A DNA stretch of 64,000 nt from Vibrio brasiliensis LMG 20546 (GCF_000189255.1 NZ_AEVS01000014.1:62001-126000); one strand, 5' to 3'. Numbered from the stretch's first letter, positions 10,147 to 22,653 are shown. Program-made: numbers and translations. The notes: generated from the sequence alone by a model not told the origin.

Positions 10147-11094
10147 ATGTTTCAGATTCTAAAAGCAGAAAATACGATCGACTTTATGCGTTGGTCAAAA
10201 TTCGCATTTGTGTTCTCAATCCTGATGATTGGTGCCTCTATCTTTACTCTGTCGACCAAATGGTTGAACTGGGGTCTGGATTTCACCGGTGGTACTCTGA
10301 TCGAAGTGGGCTTTGAGCAACCTGCGAACCTTGAAGATATCCGTAGCGCGCTTGATGCAAAAGGTTTTGGCGACGCAACTGTTCAGAACTTTGGTAGCGC
10401 ACGTGATGTTATGGTTCGTCTGCGCCCTCGCGATGATATGGCGGGTGAAACTCTGGGTAACCAGATCATCTCGGCAATCAAGCAGGGTACAGGTGAAAAC
10501 GTTGAAATGCGTCGTATCGAATTCGTTGGCCCGAACGTAGGTGATGAGCTAACAGAAGCGGGTGGTCTGGCGATCCTTGTTTCTCTTATCTGTATTCTTA
10601 TCTATGTATCGGTACGTTTTGAGTGGCGTCTTGCGGCTGGTGCGGTATTGGCACTGGCTCACGACGTTATTATTACCCTTGGCGTATTCTCGATGATGCA
10701 GATCGAGGTTGACCTGACTATCGTTGCAGCCTTGCTGACGGTTGTCGGTTACTCGCTCAACGATACCATTGTTGTATTTGACCGTATCCGTGAAAACTTC
10801 CGTAAGATGCGTAAAGGTGAACCATCAGACATCATGAACAGCTCAATTACACAAACATTGAGCCGTACTTTGATTACCTCTGGTACTACCTTGTTCGTAG
10901 TTATTGCTCTGTTTACTCAGGGTGGTGCTATGATTCACGGCTTCGCAACCGCACTTCTGCTTGGTATTACGGTTGGTACTTACTCATCAATCTATGTCGC
11001 TTCGGCACTGGCTTTGAAACTGGGTATTACCAAAGAACACCTAATGCCACCTCAGGTAGAAAAAGAAGGTGCAGAGTTCGACGAGATGCCATAA
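10147..11094 (+). CDS. secF: Protein translocase subunit SecF
   Basis: This is the partner of SecD, 315 residues, with a first helix at about 20-40, a periplasmic domain, and five more helices. The signatures LDFTGGTLIEV (near residue 44) and VGYSLNDTIVVFDRIREN (near 200) are conserved. It starts 14 bases after secD and is followed by a strong terminator, so it ends the queA-to-secF unit. Confidence 0.97.
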   Translation: MFQILKAENTIDFMRWSKFAFVFSILMIGASIFTLSTKWLNWGLDFTGGTLIEVGFEQPANLEDIRSALDAKGFGDATVQNFGSARDVMVRLRPRDDMAGETLGNQIISAIKQGTGENVEMRRIEFVGPNVGDELTEAGGLAILVSLICILIYVSVRFEWRLAAGAVLALAHDVIITLGVFSMMQIEVDLTIVAALLTVVGYSLNDTIVVFDRIRENFRKMRKGEPSDIMNSSITQTLSRTLITSGTTLFVVIALFTQGGAMIHGFATALLLGITVGTYSSIYVASALALKLGITKEHLMPPQVEKEGAEFDEMP

Positions 11095-11114
11095 GGCCAT
11101 CTATAGTCATTATT

Positions 11115-11143
11115 AAAGCCGCTGATTATCAGCGGCTTTGTTG
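11115..11143 (+). terminator. Rho-independent terminator after secF
   Basis: An 11-bp perfect stem (AAAGCCGCTGA at 11115-11125, TCAGCGGCTTT at 11129-11139) with a three-base loop is followed by a short T-rich tail. Confidence 0.88.
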
Positions 11144-11160
11144 TTTATAAAGGAAAGTCG

Positions 11161-11661
11161 ATGCGTGTTTTAGCTCTGTTTTGCCTTGTGCTGTTCTCCA
11201 GCTCTCTGTCAGCGAATACGTTAGTGTTACCTGAGTCGTCTCGAGGGGAGCTCAGGCAGTCAATAACATCGTCATGGCAGTTGTGTGGTGAGTCACTCTG
11301 GTGTGAAGATGAACTGAAATATTATCGTGATAGTTTTATCGCACAGGCGAGTCTGGTTCAGGGAGTACTGCGTGTTGAGCTTATCAATGAATACTCGGCA
11401 GAGCGGTTAGGACAAATCCAGCTTTACCTGCGTCAGGATCGCTTTGTACTAACGCGAGCGGAGATTGAAGGTCAGGTATTTGATGTCGATAAGGCGATAG
11501 AGCAAACGTCGATTGAGCAAGCAGATAGAGCGCTAATCCTATTCTTAAACCAATTTCCTCAGGATACGAACAGGACACTCCATTGGCAGGCTAAAGACTG
11601 GCATGCCGAGCTGGTCAGCGACGGCGAGCTGATTACCCTAATGCTTAATCAATATTACTAG
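11161..11661 (+). CDS. Secreted protein of unknown function
   Basis: I do not recognise this 166-residue protein. It begins with a clear Sec signal peptide (MRVLALFCLVLFSSSLSA, cut likely after residue 18). The mature part holds two cysteines (LCGESLWCED, near residues 42-48) that could form a disulfide in the periplasm, and alternating hydrophobic/charged stretches suggesting a small mixed alpha-beta fold. AAAGGAAAG lies just before the ATG. It sits between the secF terminator and the DUF1904 gene and may be a single-gene unit. Where V. cholerae has suhB near secF, this genome has this gene instead. Confidence 0.7.
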   Translation: MRVLALFCLVLFSSSLSANTLVLPESSRGELRQSITSSWQLCGESLWCEDELKYYRDSFIAQASLVQGVLRVELINEYSAERLGQIQLYLRQDRFVLTRAEIEGQVFDVDKAIEQTSIEQADRALILFLNQFPQDTNRTLHWQAKDWHAELVSDGELITLMLNQYY

Positions 11662-11727
11662 ATTGGCAGTAAGACATTTCTCAGGAACTTGCTATGATGA
11701 AGCAAATCAGTTGTGAGGAAGCAAGTT

Positions 11728-12060
11728 ATGCCACATTTACGTTTTCGCGCTGTCGAACCACAAACAGTGCAAACATTATCCAAATCTTTGATTGATTCAC
11801 TTCAGCCTCTGATGGACTGCCCACGTGAAGACTTCACCTTCGAATATATTTACACCACCTTCTATCATGAAGGCGAAATTAGCTCGGCATATCCATTTGT
11901 AGAAGTGCTGTGGTTTGATCGTGGTCAGGAGACTCAGGATGCGGTCGCTACTACGATCACTGCTCAGGTACGCGGAATTATCGGTGAAGATGTCGATGTT
12001 GCCGTTATCTTTAGCGCATTAAACGCTAAAGGCTACTACGATAATGGTGAACACTACTAG
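11728..12060 (+). CDS. DUF1904 family protein
   Basis: This small cytosolic protein of 110 residues begins MPHLRFRAVE and belongs to the DUF1904 family, which resembles the tautomerase fold in length and in its N-terminal proline, although no catalytic role is shown. The ATG at 11728 is chosen over an in-frame GTG at 11713 because GAGGAAGC lies at 11715-11722 and would itself be inside the longer form. The next gene, mepA, starts 34 bases downstream on the same strand. Confidence 0.75.
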   Translation: MPHLRFRAVEPQTVQTLSKSLIDSLQPLMDCPREDFTFEYIYTTFYHEGEISSAYPFVEVLWFDRGQETQDAVATTITAQVRGIIGEDVDVAVIFSALNAKGYYDNGEHY

Positions 12061-12094
12061 TCCACTATCTAACGTTGCTCAGGGAGGAGTTGCT

Positions 12095-12949
12095 ATGGGA
12101 ACTGGCCATAATGTATCGAAGCCTTGCCTGCTGATACTGTCAGCCCTGATGGCTGCACCTGCTTCACTGGCAAGTCCATGGGAGCAAGTGACGACTCCTT
12201 CCACTCAACCTTCTCAAGCAATTGGCAGCTATGCCAACGGCTGTTTAGCTGGTGGAGCATCGCTACCTCTGCAAGGGCAGGGGTATCAGGTGCTACGTAG
12301 CCAGCGAGCCCGTTATTACGGTCATCCTGAAGCGATTCGCTTTATCGAACGTCTCGCTGCTCAGTCTCAGCAACAACTCTCAACTAACATTCTGATTGGT
12401 GACATTTCCCTGCCTCAAGGGGGGCGGTTCTCTTCGGGCCACTCTAGTCATCAAACCGGGTTAGATATTGATATCTGGTTAAGGTTGGCCGACAGGATGC
12501 TGACTAACAAGCAGTTAGCTGAGCCGCAGCCTCTGAGCGTCGTTAACCTCAAACAGTATCAGTTATTAAAAGACAATTGGGATGAGCGTCATTTTGAGTT
12601 AGTGAAATTAGCAGCCAACGATCAACAGGTAGCGCGCATCTTTGTTCATCCGGTTATTAAGCAGAAACTGTGTGCCACTGAAGATGGTCAGCAACGTGAG
12701 TGGTTGAGAAAAGTACGTCCTTGGTGGGGGCATCATTATCACATGCACGTGCGCCTCAAATGCCCGCAAGACAGCCAGAACTGCAAACCTCAGGCAGAGC
12801 CGCCATCAGGAGACGGTTGTGGCGCTGAGCTTGCTAGCTGGAAGCCTCAGCCTAAACCGGCGGCACCTAAGGTCGCCGCAGCCAAGCCGAAAAAGAAAAA
12901 ACCTAAAGTGATGCCTAGTCAGTGCCAGCAGCTGCTAGAAGATATCTGA
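12095..12949 (+). CDS. mepA: Penicillin-insensitive murein endopeptidase
   Basis: MepA is a periplasmic zinc peptidase (family M74) that cuts D-Ala-meso-DAP cross-links in peptidoglycan. Zinc ligands are visible as the H and D of SSGHSSHQTGLDIDIW and in HYHMHVRL. The start at 12095 has GGAGGAG ten bases upstream and gives 284 residues (E. coli 274) with a signal peptide ending near SLAS. An upstream in-frame start at 12044 would overlap the previous gene and bury the signal peptide. Several cysteines (NGC, KLC, LKC, NCK, DGC, SQC) match the disulfide-rich family. The Lys/Pro-rich tail before the last cysteine also occurs in enterobacterial MepA. Confidence 0.93.
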   Translation: MGTGHNVSKPCLLILSALMAAPASLASPWEQVTTPSTQPSQAIGSYANGCLAGGASLPLQGQGYQVLRSQRARYYGHPEAIRFIERLAAQSQQQLSTNILIGDISLPQGGRFSSGHSSHQTGLDIDIWLRLADRMLTNKQLAEPQPLSVVNLKQYQLLKDNWDERHFELVKLAANDQQVARIFVHPVIKQKLCATEDGQQREWLRKVRPWWGHHYHMHVRLKCPQDSQNCKPQAEPPSGDGCGAELASWKPQPKPAAPKVAAAKPKKKKPKVMPSQCQQLLEDI

Positions 12950-12956
12950 CAGAGAC

Positions 12957-12984
12957 AAAAACGCCGCTCAATTGAGCGGCGTTT
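12957..12984. terminator. Bidirectional terminator between mepA and yfhL
   Basis: A perfect 28-base palindrome (AAAACGCCGCTCAA / TTGAGCGGCGTTTT) lies between the convergent stop codons at 12949 and 13002. It has A and T tracts at both ends, so it can serve both genes. Confidence 0.9.
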
Positions 12985-13001
12985 TACTAACAGCTGTAGA
13001 C

Positions 13002-14659
<1,658 letters not shown>

Positions 14660-14776
14660 TGTATTTTCTCTAGTCTGATCTCAAGTCAGGTTACTCCCAC
14701 CTGGTGGAAGTAATGGGGCGCAAATTTTACGTCAAAACGTGACTTGTGACTAGGAAAAGGTGCAGAAAGGCAATCA

Positions 14777-14802
14777 AAAACGCCCTACAAGTAGGGCGTT
14801 TT
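14777..14802. terminator. Terminator after rdgC
   Basis: A perfect palindrome (AAAACGCCCTACA / GTAGGGCGTTTT with two loop bases) lies just downstream of the minus-strand rdgC stop at 14813. It ends in T residues on both strands and separates rdgC from yegQ. Confidence 0.88.
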
Positions 14803-14812
14803 ATCAAATCGC

Positions 14813-15727
14813 TTAAGCGTTAGGGTGTGGTAAGCCGCCTAAGCATTCGTAAAGGTTTGGCAGGAAAGCACTGAATTCACCGCACATTAGCGAGAAATCT
14901 GCATCAAAGCGTGCCGCTTGATCTTCACGTGGAATGTCATCGTTCTGATCTTTCAGCTCATCTGAGAACTTGAGACGTTTGATGCTGCCATCTTCCGCCA
15001 GAATAAATTCGATACGTTCTTGCCACCATAGCGCCAGCTTAGTAACAACTTTGTCTGCTTCGATGTGGCTGCGGATTTCGTCGGCAGTCAGCTCTTGCTT
15101 CTTACAACGAATTACACCACCTTCTTCTAGCACAGACTTAAGTTCTGCTTCATCGAGCATTTGCATGCCAACAGGCGTGTTACCCGTTTTAACCCATTCA
15201 GTCAGCGTGGTTTCAACCGCTGTTTCCGGGATGGCAGGGACAACAGGCAGGCTGCCCATCGTTTTACGTAGCAGAGCAAGAACATCTTCTGCTTTTTTGA
15301 AGCTGCTAGCGTCGACCAGGATAAAGCCTTCTTTTGGCAGAATCACCACGTTGGTGTGGTTGCTGCGGCTAAACGCACGCGGTAGCAGATCCATGACGAT
15401 ATCGTCTTTAAGGTTGTCTTTCTCTTTCTTCTTCAGAGGACGACCTTCTTGTGCTTCCATGGCTTCGATCTTGGCGTTAAGTGACTCTTTGATCACTGAA
15501 GCAGGTAGCATCTTTTCTTCTTTTTTGGCGCAGATAAGAATACGGTTTTCAGATACATGCGTCATCATATCGCCATGTTTACCCATCGCAGTTACCCAGC
15601 CAAACTTCTGTTTGTCCTGACTACCACACGGAGTAAAGCGAAACTCTTGAAGTTGCTTTTCTAGTTGGTCAGCATTGAATTCGATTTCACGATTAAATCG
15701 GTAAACCAGACAGTTCTTAAACCACAT
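14813..15727 (-). CDS. rdgC: Recombination-associated protein RdgC
   Basis: The 304-residue protein matches RdgC over its full length (E. coli 303), including the N-terminus [17 protein letters not shown] and the conserved [11 protein letters not shown] segment. RdgC forms a ring-shaped dimer on double-stranded DNA and restrains RecA loading and filament activity. In Vibrio it has also been studied in relation to CTX phage integration. It is divergent from phoB, with 216 bases between the start codons. Confidence 0.95.
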   Translation of the reverse strand: MWFKNCLVYRFNREIEFNADQLEKQLQEFRFTPCGSQDKQKFGWVTAMGKHGDMMTHVSENRILICAKKEEKMLPASVIKESLNAKIEAMEAQEGRPLKKKEKDNLKDDIVMDLLPRAFSRSNHTNVVILPKEGFILVDASSFKKAEDVLALLRKTMGSLPVVPAIPETAVETTLTEWVKTGNTPVGMQMLDEAELKSVLEEGGVIRCKKQELTADEIRSHIEADKVVTKLALWWQERIEFILAEDGSIKRLKFSDELKDQNDDIPREDQAARFDADFSLMCGEFSAFLPNLYECLGGLPHPNA

Positions 15728-15839
15728 ACTTTTTCTCTATACCTGAATTGAGCTGCTCATCATAAAGACTTTTGATTTATTTGTCTTACAACAAACTCGC
15801 AATAGTGGAATGAAAGTTATATGAAAATTAGTTTTCAAA

Positions 15840-15871
15840 GGTCACAAAAGTGTCATAATTGCTAGTGATAA
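15840..15871 (+). promoter_or_regulatory. Pho box and -10 of the phoB promoter
   Basis: GGTCACA (15840-15846), AAAG, and TGTCATA (15851-15857) give two 7-bp repeats at an 11-bp period, as in the PhoB box. A -10-like GATAAT (15866-15871) follows at the spacing used when the second repeat replaces the -35 element. This predicts PhoB autoactivation. Confidence 0.75.
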
Positions 15872-15943
15872 TGCCTATGCATCAAGAGGCGGTTTCACTG
15901 CCTTACTTATTGAGAAAACTCACTAACATAAGGTTATACAGTT

Positions 15944-16633
15944 ATGTCTAGAAGGATTCTAGTTGTTGAAGATGAAGCACCAATCCGCGAAATGCTATGC
16001 TTTGTCCTTGAACAGAAAGGTTACCAAACAGTGGAAGCAGAAGATTACGATACTGCGGTAACTAAACTTTCAGAACCCTTCCCTGATCTAGTCCTTCTTG
16101 ACTGGATGCTACCAGGCGGCAGTGGTATCAACTTCATCAAACATATGAAGCGTGAAGAGTTAACACGCAATATTCCAGTAGTGATGCTGACTGCTCGTGG
16201 TGAAGAAGAAGATAAAGTTCGTGGTCTTGAGGTTGGCGCTGATGACTACATTACTAAGCCATTCTCACCGAAAGAATTAGTGGCGAGACTAAAAGCCGTC
16301 ATTCGTCGTGTGACTCCTACTGCACTTGAAGATGTTATTGATGTTCAAGGTCTTAAACTAGACCCAGTTTCACATCGCGTGATGGCAAATGACGATGCGC
16401 TCGATATGGGCCCAACCGAGTTTAAGATGCTGCACTTCTTTATGACTCACCAGGAACGTGTTTATAGCCGCGAGCAACTGCTTAACAATGTGTGGGGTAC
16501 CAACGTATACGTTGAAGACCGCACTGTCGACGTCCATATTCGTCGACTACGCAAAGCGCTAGAAACCGCTGGACACGATAAGTTGATCCAGACAGTACGT
16601 GGTGCTGGTTATCGCTTCTCAACCAAAGCGTAA
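15944..16633 (+). CDS. phoB: Phosphate regulon response regulator PhoB
   Basis: PhoB activates phosphate-starvation genes when phosphorylated by PhoR. The receiver domain (about 1-120) has the acidic pair ED at 9-10, the phosphoacceptor Asp53 (LLDWMLPG) and the conserved lysine of ITKPFSP. The winged-helix domain (about 130-229) has [15 protein letters not shown] and TVRGAGYRF. The 229-residue length equals that of E. coli PhoB. A Pho box lies upstream. phoR starts 24 bases downstream. Confidence 0.97.
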   Translation: MSRRILVVEDEAPIREMLCFVLEQKGYQTVEAEDYDTAVTKLSEPFPDLVLLDWMLPGGSGINFIKHMKREELTRNIPVVMLTARGEEEDKVRGLEVGADDYITKPFSPKELVARLKAVIRRVTPTALEDVIDVQGLKLDPVSHRVMANDDALDMGPTEFKMLHFFMTHQERVYSREQLLNNVWGTNVYVEDRTVDVHIRRLRKALETAGHDKLIQTVRGAGYRFSTKA

Positions 16634-16657
16634 GTTTCAATACCAATGGAGATGTAG

Positions 16658-17959
16658 GTGGTAGAACGGTTAACTTGGAAAAAACTCGCTTGGCAGTTGG
16701 TTTTCCTTTACACCCCTTGGGTGATTGTCGGCTGGATTTTCGGTTACATGCCGTGGTTGCTTTTAGCAGCCACGGTTTTGCAGCTTGTATGGCATTTAAA
16801 TAATCAAATGCGATTATCGGCATGGTTATGGGACGAAAAGCGTCTTACACCACCATCCGGCACAGGCAATTGGGAGTCTTTGTTCAACGGTATCTATCGC
16901 TTGCAGCAACGCCAGCGCAAAAAGCGTAAAGAGTTGACCAACCTGATTCGTCGCTTCCGCAATGGTGCAGAATCCTTACCGGATGCGGTAGTGGTTTTCC
17001 GCAGTGAAGGCAATATCGTTTGGTGTAACAAGTTAGCGCAGCATCTTTTGGGTTTTCGTTGGCCTGATGACTCGGGTCAGCCGATTTCTAACCTGGTTCG
17101 TACTCCGGACTTTATCCATTACCTCAACAAGCAAGACTTCTCTGAACCATTAGAAATGCGTTCACCACTCAATGTCGACCGCATGATTGAACTGCGTATC
17201 GTACCTTACATGGAAGGTGAGCATCTGATGGTGGTTCGTGACATTACTCAGCTCCAACAGCTAGAGGGGATGCGTCGTAACTTCTTTGCTAACGTTTCTC
17301 ATGAGCTGCGTACTCCAATGACGGTTCTGCAAGGTTATCTGGAGATGACTGAAGACCCAGATGTTGTCGCAGGACCAATGTGGAACAAGGCTCATGGGGT
17401 GATGACCGAGCAATTAAGCCGCATGAACACCCTGGTTAATCAGCTTCTGACTCTGTCTAAGATTGAAGCCTCTTCGACACTGGAGCTGGAAGATATCGTT
17501 AATGTTCCGGCTATGCTCGAAGTGCTTGAGAAGGAAGCCGCCAGCCTGAGTGGTGATCTTGAACACAAGCTGACTTTTGAAGTGGATAATGATTTACGTG
17601 TCTTGGGTGATGATGACCAGCTGCGCAGTGCTATTTCCAATCTGGTTTACAACGCGGTGAAATACACGCCGGCAGGTGCCGATATTCATGTCCGTTGGTA
17701 CAAAACGGCTCAGGGTGCTCACTTAGAAGTTAAGGACAGTGGTGATGGTATCGAGCCTCAACACTTGCACCGATTAACAGAGCGATTCTATCGGGTCGAT
17801 AAGGCTCGTTCTCGTGATACTGGTGGTAGTGGACTTGGCCTTGCTATCGTTAAACATGCATTGAGTCACCACGATTCTCATCTGGAAATCAGCAGTGAGG
17901 TAGGGGTAGGCAGTACGTTTGCCTTTACATTACCCACGCGTCTGGTGGTGAATCGATGA
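16658..17959 (+). CDS. phoR: Phosphate regulon sensor histidine kinase PhoR
   Basis: A membrane-bound kinase/phosphatase for PhoB. Residues about 12-50 form two close transmembrane helices without a real periplasmic sensor domain, then comes a charged linker, a PAS domain (about 100-190), the dimerisation domain with His215 in NVSHELRTP, and an ATPase domain with NAVKYTP, DSGDGI and [10 protein letters not shown]. The missing periplasmic domain agrees with sensing through PstSCAB-PhoU. The start is GTG, giving MVERLTW, which aligns with E. coli MLERLSW. The stop overlaps the next start codon (ATGA). Confidence 0.97.
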   Translation: MVERLTWKKLAWQLVFLYTPWVIVGWIFGYMPWLLLAATVLQLVWHLNNQMRLSAWLWDEKRLTPPSGTGNWESLFNGIYRLQQRQRKKRKELTNLIRRFRNGAESLPDAVVVFRSEGNIVWCNKLAQHLLGFRWPDDSGQPISNLVRTPDFIHYLNKQDFSEPLEMRSPLNVDRMIELRIVPYMEGEHLMVVRDITQLQQLEGMRRNFFANVSHELRTPMTVLQGYLEMTEDPDVVAGPMWNKAHGVMTEQLSRMNTLVNQLLTLSKIEASSTLELEDIVNVPAMLEVLEKEAASLSGDLEHKLTFEVDNDLRVLGDDDQLRSAISNLVYNAVKYTPAGADIHVRWYKTAQGAHLEVKDSGDGIEPQHLHRLTERFYRVDKARSRDTGGSGLGLAIVKHALSHHDSHLEISSEVGVGSTFAFTLPTRLVVNR

Positions 17960-18918
17960 AAAAACTAATCGTGGTTGCGCTGCTGTCACTCGTCAGCTCA
18001 GCACCAAGTTTCGCCAAACCTGCAATGCTACCTGACTATGATAAGGTGGCAGGCATCACTGGTGAGCTGACCACGGTTGGTTCCGATACCTTAGCTGGAA
18101 TGACGACGTCATGGGTTGAGGAGTTTAAGCTGCTTTACCCGAGCGTTAATGGTCAGGTTCAGGCTTCGGGGTCATCTACTGCGCCGCCGGCTTTAACAGA
18201 GCGAATAGCTCAGTTTGGTCCTATGAGCCGCCCAATGCTTAATCGGGAGATTGAAGCATTTGAGCGCGAACATGGCTATAAACCAACCGAATTGAGAGTC
18301 GCAATAGATGCGATTGGTATCTTCGTTCACCGTGATAATCCGATTGAAGGTCTTAACTTTAGCCAGCTAGATAGTATTTTTTCAGCGACCCTCCGTTGTG
18401 GTGCGACTGAATCAATCTCAACCTGGGCACAGTTAGGCCTAGACTATCAGTGGGGTAAGCGGGGAATGCAGCTATTTGGCCGAAATTCAGTGTCCGGCAC
18501 TTATGGTTACTTTAAGAAAAATGCTCTGTGTGGTGGTGATTTTAAGAATAGCGTCAACGAGCAACCGGGTTCAGCATCTGTTGTCCAGTCTGTAGGCTCG
18601 GCAATTAACACCATTGGTTATTCTGGAGTGGGTTATAAGGTTTCTCAAGTTAAGCTGCTACCAATCGCCAAATCGGGTGACGACTATATTGAGGCAAGCC
18701 AGCAGAATATCTTGTCGGGTAAGTACCCGCTCTCACGCTACCTCTACGTTTATGTTAATAAGCACCCATTCAAACCATTGAGCCCTATCGAGAGAGAGTT
18801 CGTTCGGTTCATCTTCTCGCAACAGGGACAGGAGCTGGTTGAGAAAGAGGGATATGTTCCTATCTCGCCACAGATAGCAGAGCAGGAACTCGAAAAAGTT
18901 GGAATTGTCGCGGATTAA
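17956..18918 (+). CDS. pstS: Phosphate ABC transporter periplasmic binding protein (PstS family)
   Basis: A 320-residue binding protein with a signal peptide cut after about residue 20 (APSFA). Phosphate-binding loops typical of PstS can be seen: GSDTLAG near residue 42, ASGSST near 71, and GRNSVSGTY near 176. Its start overlaps the phoR stop by four bases, so binding protein and sensor are co-translated, while the permease genes lie about 4 kb away behind ppx-ppk and their own Pho box. Four cysteines are unusual for a PstS and may form disulfides. It could carry another oxyanion, but the Pho context favours phosphate. Confidence 0.9.
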   Translation: MKKLIVVALLSLVSSAPSFAKPAMLPDYDKVAGITGELTTVGSDTLAGMTTSWVEEFKLLYPSVNGQVQASGSSTAPPALTERIAQFGPMSRPMLNREIEAFEREHGYKPTELRVAIDAIGIFVHRDNPIEGLNFSQLDSIFSATLRCGATESISTWAQLGLDYQWGKRGMQLFGRNSVSGTYGYFKKNALCGGDFKNSVNEQPGSASVVQSVGSAINTIGYSGVGYKVSQVKLLPIAKSGDDYIEASQQNILSGKYPLSRYLYVYVNKHPFKPLSPIEREFVRFIFSQQGQELVEKEGYVPISPQIAEQELEKVGIVAD

Positions 18919-18931
18919 GCTGCGCGATCAA

Positions 18932-20431
18932 TTAGAAGACTAACTCCCAACCCGCACTACTCCAGTACTCTTGTTCAGAGAAGAGATCGGCATGAAGCAA
19001 TTTATTGTGCTCAAGCCACTGTTCATCACTGGATGAGAGTATCCAACGCTCGCCTTCAATTTGCAGAGTTAACTCTGGCAGCGGGTCATCATTGCGCTGA
19101 CCGTTGAGCAGGATAGCAAGACGTAAAACCCGAATCAGGCCGACAATCTGCTTCTTCTTGAACAGAGTAAACTCTTCCATTTCATGGAGTTTGAGCGCCT
19201 TACGCTGAAAACGCACTAACATAGCTAACACACGCTGCTGCTCTTGGTTAAAGCCGGGCATATAAGTGTTACGCAGAATGTAGGCGGAATGGCGATGAAA
19301 TGCTTGCAGGCTGATACTGAGTCCCACTTCATGGAGCAGGGCACTCCACTGTAGCAGGTCGAACAGTTCAGAACTTTTCTTAATACCCAGTTGTTTGTGA
19401 ACCTGCTGAAGAAATTCGCTGGCACTGCCTTTGATTTTTGCTGCATGCTCAAGGTCGACCAGATGTTTGCTGGCGAGGTTTTCGGTAGTGCGCATACGAA
19501 TGTCGGCACGCTTGAAACTGTCTTCCATTTCAAACAGCAGACCTTCTCTCAGCGCCCCTTCTGAGAAGTGCATTTCATTGACTTTAAGGCTTTGGAAAAC
19601 AGCGCTGAGTATAGCCACACCCGCAGCAAAGACAGGTTTCCGCTCGACCGTTAAACCTGAAAGATCGATTTCATCGATGGTTTGCCACTGACATAGGGTG
19701 TCAATCAGTTTTGTCAGTCGTTTGCTGGTGATGATGCCATCTTCATAGCCAAGGCCAATCAATACCTCTTTTATCGCTTTAATCGTGCCTGAAGAGCCGA
19801 ACGCCACTTCCCAGCCTTTACGGCGATACTTATGACCTATCGACTCCAGTTTTTGCTCTGCGGCGAGAATCGCTTTAGCGAAGTTGCTGTTAGACAATTT
19901 GCCATTGGTGAAAAATCGCTTGGTATAGCTGACACAGCCCATCTGTTTACTGTTGATTAGCTCAGGTTCAAAACCTTTGCCGATGATCATCTCAGTACTG
20001 CCGCCACCAATATCGACCACTAACTTGGAATCTGATTCTGGTTGGGTATGTGCGACACCAAGATAGATTAGGCGAGCCTCTTCAACTCCGGGGATTATTT
20101 CGATCGGGAAAGGCAGCACATCCCGTGCTCGTTGCAAAAAGATATGGGCGTTATTGGCCTGACGCAGAGTATGAGTTGCGGCAATACGGACGTTGTCCGT
20201 TTCAAATCCCTGTAAGCGTTCTGCGAACATCGCCAGACATTCAAGACCACGCTCAATGGATGCATTATCTAAGTTTTTCTGCCCGTCTAATCCAGCGGCG
20301 AGTCGAACCCGCTGCTTATGACGGCTGACTAACTGCAGGTCTTGTTCAACAACCCGCGCAACAACCATATGGAAACTGTTGGATCCTAAATCGATCGCCG
20401 CAACATCACGTATTTCCGGATTCTGAGTCAT
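18932..20431 (-). CDS. ppx: Exopolyphosphatase
   Basis: Ppx removes terminal phosphates from polyphosphate and may also hydrolyse pppGpp. The N-terminal half is an actin-like ATPase fold with [12 protein letters not shown] and [11 protein letters not shown]. The C-terminal half carries the HD-type helical domain with [11 protein letters not shown]. The 499-residue length fits the long Ppx form. The start codon lies inside the end of ppk (26-base overlap), so synthesis is coupled to Ppk1. It converges on pstS with 13 bases between the stop codons. Confidence 0.96.
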   Translation of the reverse strand: MTQNPEIRDVAAIDLGSNSFHMVVARVVEQDLQLVSRHKQRVRLAAGLDGQKNLDNASIERGLECLAMFAERLQGFETDNVRIAATHTLRQANNAHIFLQRARDVLPFPIEIIPGVEEARLIYLGVAHTQPESDSKLVVDIGGGSTEMIIGKGFEPELINSKQMGCVSYTKRFFTNGKLSNSNFAKAILAAEQKLESIGHKYRRKGWEVAFGSSGTIKAIKEVLIGLGYEDGIITSKRLTKLIDTLCQWQTIDEIDLSGLTVERKPVFAAGVAILSAVFQSLKVNEMHFSEGALREGLLFEMEDSFKRADIRMRTTENLASKHLVDLEHAAKIKGSASEFLQQVHKQLGIKKSSELFDLLQWSALLHEVGLSISLQAFHRHSAYILRNTYMPGFNQEQQRVLAMLVRFQRKALKLHEMEEFTLFKKKQIVGLIRVLRLAILLNGQRNDDPLPELTLQIEGERWILSSSDEQWLEHNKLLHADLFSEQEYWSSAGWELVF

Positions 20432-22523
20432 AACTAGTGGCTTGCTCTTTACGTTTCTGAGTTCTAGTTTGCTTTTCTACCTGTTTAAGATAGTCGTAAA
20501 TGGCAATCTGTGAGCGTACTTTCTTGCGGTTTCCACGCGGTACGTAGCTGTTGCTCATCTCTTTATCGATCCATCTTGCTTTTACTGTATCGGTAAAGTG
20601 GATGTTGATGATATCAATAATACGCTGTTTAAGACGTTGGTCACGGACTGGTGTCGCGACCTCTATTCGATAATCAATATTTCGTGTCATCCAGTCAGCG
20701 GATGAGATATAGACTTGCACATCGCCGCCATTATGGGTAATCAGCACTCTCGGGTGTTCAAGGAATCGATCGACGATACTGATGATCCTGATATTTTCAC
20801 TGACCCCTTCAATTCCCGGAACCAGTGAACACATACCACGAATGATCATCTTAATCTCCACACCTGCTGAACTCGCTTCATAAAGCTTATTGACCAGACC
20901 TTTGTCGACTAAGTTATTCGCTTTTAGGGTGATGGCGGCTTTTTTGCCTTCCAGAGCGTTGTTAATCTCAGTATCGATCAGATGATAAAGTTGCTTACGA
21001 GAGTTTCTAGGCGACACGATAAGGTGGTTAAACCGAATTGGGCGGTACGGGTTTTCAATATAGCCAAATACGTTTCTTACTTCGTTAGTCAGCTCAGGGT
21101 CGGCAGTCAGTAGTGAAAAATCGGTATAGATGCGTGCGTTTTTTTCATGGAAATTACCAGTACCGATATGAGCGTAGCGGACGATTTCATCTTCTTCTCT
21201 ACGGCTGATAAGCAGTAATTTGGAGTGAATCTTGAGGCCTGGAACACCAAAGATGACCTCGACTCCTGCTTCAGTCAGAACTCGCGACCACTCAATATTC
21301 GCCTCTTCATCGAAACGAGCTTGTAGCTCCACCACTACGGTCACGTTTTTGCCGTTATGCACCGCGTCAATTAACGAGTTCATTAAGCGTGAGTCTTTAG
21401 CTACCCGATAGATATTGATTTTGATACTGAGGACCTTGGGATCGAAAGAGGCCTGACGCACCAATTCACTGATATGTTCAAAGCTATGATAGGGGAAGTG
21501 GAGCAGTATATCTTGGGCCTTAATGGCTTCAAACTTGTTCGCGTAGCCTGCAAAATCCGCACATTCCATTGGAGGCAACGGCTTGTTTTCCAGATAGTCC
21601 CGACCAACGTTAGGAAAACCAATGAAGTCTTTAAAGTTGTGGTAGCGACCACCGGGAATCAGGCTGTCATAGTTAGAGATCTGGAGCTTTTCGCACAAGA
21701 AATCCAGCATCTCGAGTGGCATTTCCCGTTCGTAAACAAAGCGAACTGGCATGGCTGTTAAGCGTTGGCTTACCCCTTCGGACATCTGCTCAAGCAGACT
21801 ATGCTCAACCTCGTGGCTTAAGTCATACTCAGCATCACGGGTCATTTTCATTGCGTAGCCATTGAGGCTTTGATACTCAAAGAAACCGCTGAATAGCTCA
21901 TCGAGGCAATATCTGATGATGTTATCGAGCAAAATAATGGTTTTACGTCGTTTGCCTTTTTGCTCTGGCACCATCACAAAGCGCGGCAGGTGGTCGGTGG
22001 GGATTTCAATCAGCGCGTATTGGTTAGTCTGCTCTTGTTCGAGTTCTACCGCTATGTAGGCGTATTCATCCTTAAGAAACTGTAGAACATCGATGTCATC
22101 ACGAAGCATCAATGGTGTGATGTGAGGCAAGACTTGGCGACGGAAGTATTTTCGCACCCACTTCTGTTGTGTTTCGCTCAGCTGAGTTTCGTTAACCAGA
22201 AAGATCCTTCTTCGGGCCATATCACGAATTAATTCAGCGTAAAGCTCGTCAAAACGCTCATTGAGGCGCAGCGCTTTGGTCTGCATTTTGGTGAGTAAGT
22301 GCTTGGAGTTGTCGTTACCGCCACGCTCTTGGTTGATCAAGATTCTGCGTTTTACATCAGCAAAACGAACTTTGTAAAATTCGTCTAAGTTATTGGAAAA
22401 TATACCAAGAAATCGAATTCTCTCGATAAGAGGGACATGTTTGTCGGCCGCCTCTTGTAAGACCCGCTCATTAAAAGAAAGCCAACTTAATTCCTTTTCG
22501 ATATACAGCTTTTCTGTGCTCAT
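20406..22523 (-). CDS. ppk: Polyphosphate kinase 1
   Basis: Ppk1 polymerises the gamma phosphate of ATP into polyphosphate. The 705-residue protein has the N-terminal domain ([21 protein letters not shown]), the head domain, and two catalytic phospholipase-D-like domains with [17 protein letters not shown] carrying the autophosphorylated histidine and the arginine-rich C-terminal part ([10 protein letters not shown]). It is the first gene of a ppk-ppx unit, divergent from pstC. A Pho-box-like sequence lies upstream on the same strand, which would raise polyphosphate capacity under phosphate starvation. Confidence 0.97.
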   Translation of the reverse strand: MSTEKLYIEKELSWLSFNERVLQEAADKHVPLIERIRFLGIFSNNLDEFYKVRFADVKRRILINQERGGNDNSKHLLTKMQTKALRLNERFDELYAELIRDMARRRIFLVNETQLSETQQKWVRKYFRRQVLPHITPLMLRDDIDVLQFLKDEYAYIAVELEQEQTNQYALIEIPTDHLPRFVMVPEQKGKRRKTIILLDNIIRYCLDELFSGFFEYQSLNGYAMKMTRDAEYDLSHEVEHSLLEQMSEGVSQRLTAMPVRFVYEREMPLEMLDFLCEKLQISNYDSLIPGGRYHNFKDFIGFPNVGRDYLENKPLPPMECADFAGYANKFEAIKAQDILLHFPYHSFEHISELVRQASFDPKVLSIKINIYRVAKDSRLMNSLIDAVHNGKNVTVVVELQARFDEEANIEWSRVLTEAGVEVIFGVPGLKIHSKLLLISRREEDEIVRYAHIGTGNFHEKNARIYTDFSLLTADPELTNEVRNVFGYIENPYRPIRFNHLIVSPRNSRKQLYHLIDTEINNALEGKKAAITLKANNLVDKGLVNKLYEASSAGVEIKMIIRGMCSLVPGIEGVSENIRIISIVDRFLEHPRVLITHNGGDVQVYISSADWMTRNIDYRIEVATPVRDQRLKQRIIDIINIHFTDTVKARWIDKEMSNSYVPRGNRKKVRSQIAIYDYLKQVEKQTRTQKRKEQATSYDSESGNT

Positions 22524-22600
22524 GATCTTACCCTATGACCTTGTGACGGACTCGAGTGAGGCAACCCCACATACTCTGGCTAGCAACTTAAGGGGTTAAT

Positions 22601-22618
22601 ATGACATTTTTATTGCAA
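22601..22618 (-). promoter_or_regulatory. Pho-box-like element for ppk
   Basis: Read on the minus strand, TTGCAAT, AAAA, ATGTCAT give two 7-bp repeats 11 bp apart. The second repeat is close to consensus (CTGTCAT) and the first is poor. A further ATGCAAT lies 12 bp upstream of the first. It is about 80 bases before the ppk start. Confidence 0.5.
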
Positions 22619-22653
22619 ATTTTATTGCATTGTTTTCAGTTGTTTAATGTGAA

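Noticed and set aside
12777-12949. Lys/Pro-rich tail of MepA as a novel domain
   Set aside because: E. coli MepA ends in a similar proline/lysine-rich segment followed by a conserved cysteine, so it is a normal family feature.
14970-15620. 216-codon plus-strand frame opposite rdgC
   Set aside because: It mirrors rdgC on the opposite strand; the Ser/Arg-rich composition and lack of a ribosome binding site mark it as a shadow.
18903-18931. Terminator between pstS and ppx
   Set aside because: Only a five-bp stem (TCGCG/CGCGA) without a T-run; not strong enough to call.
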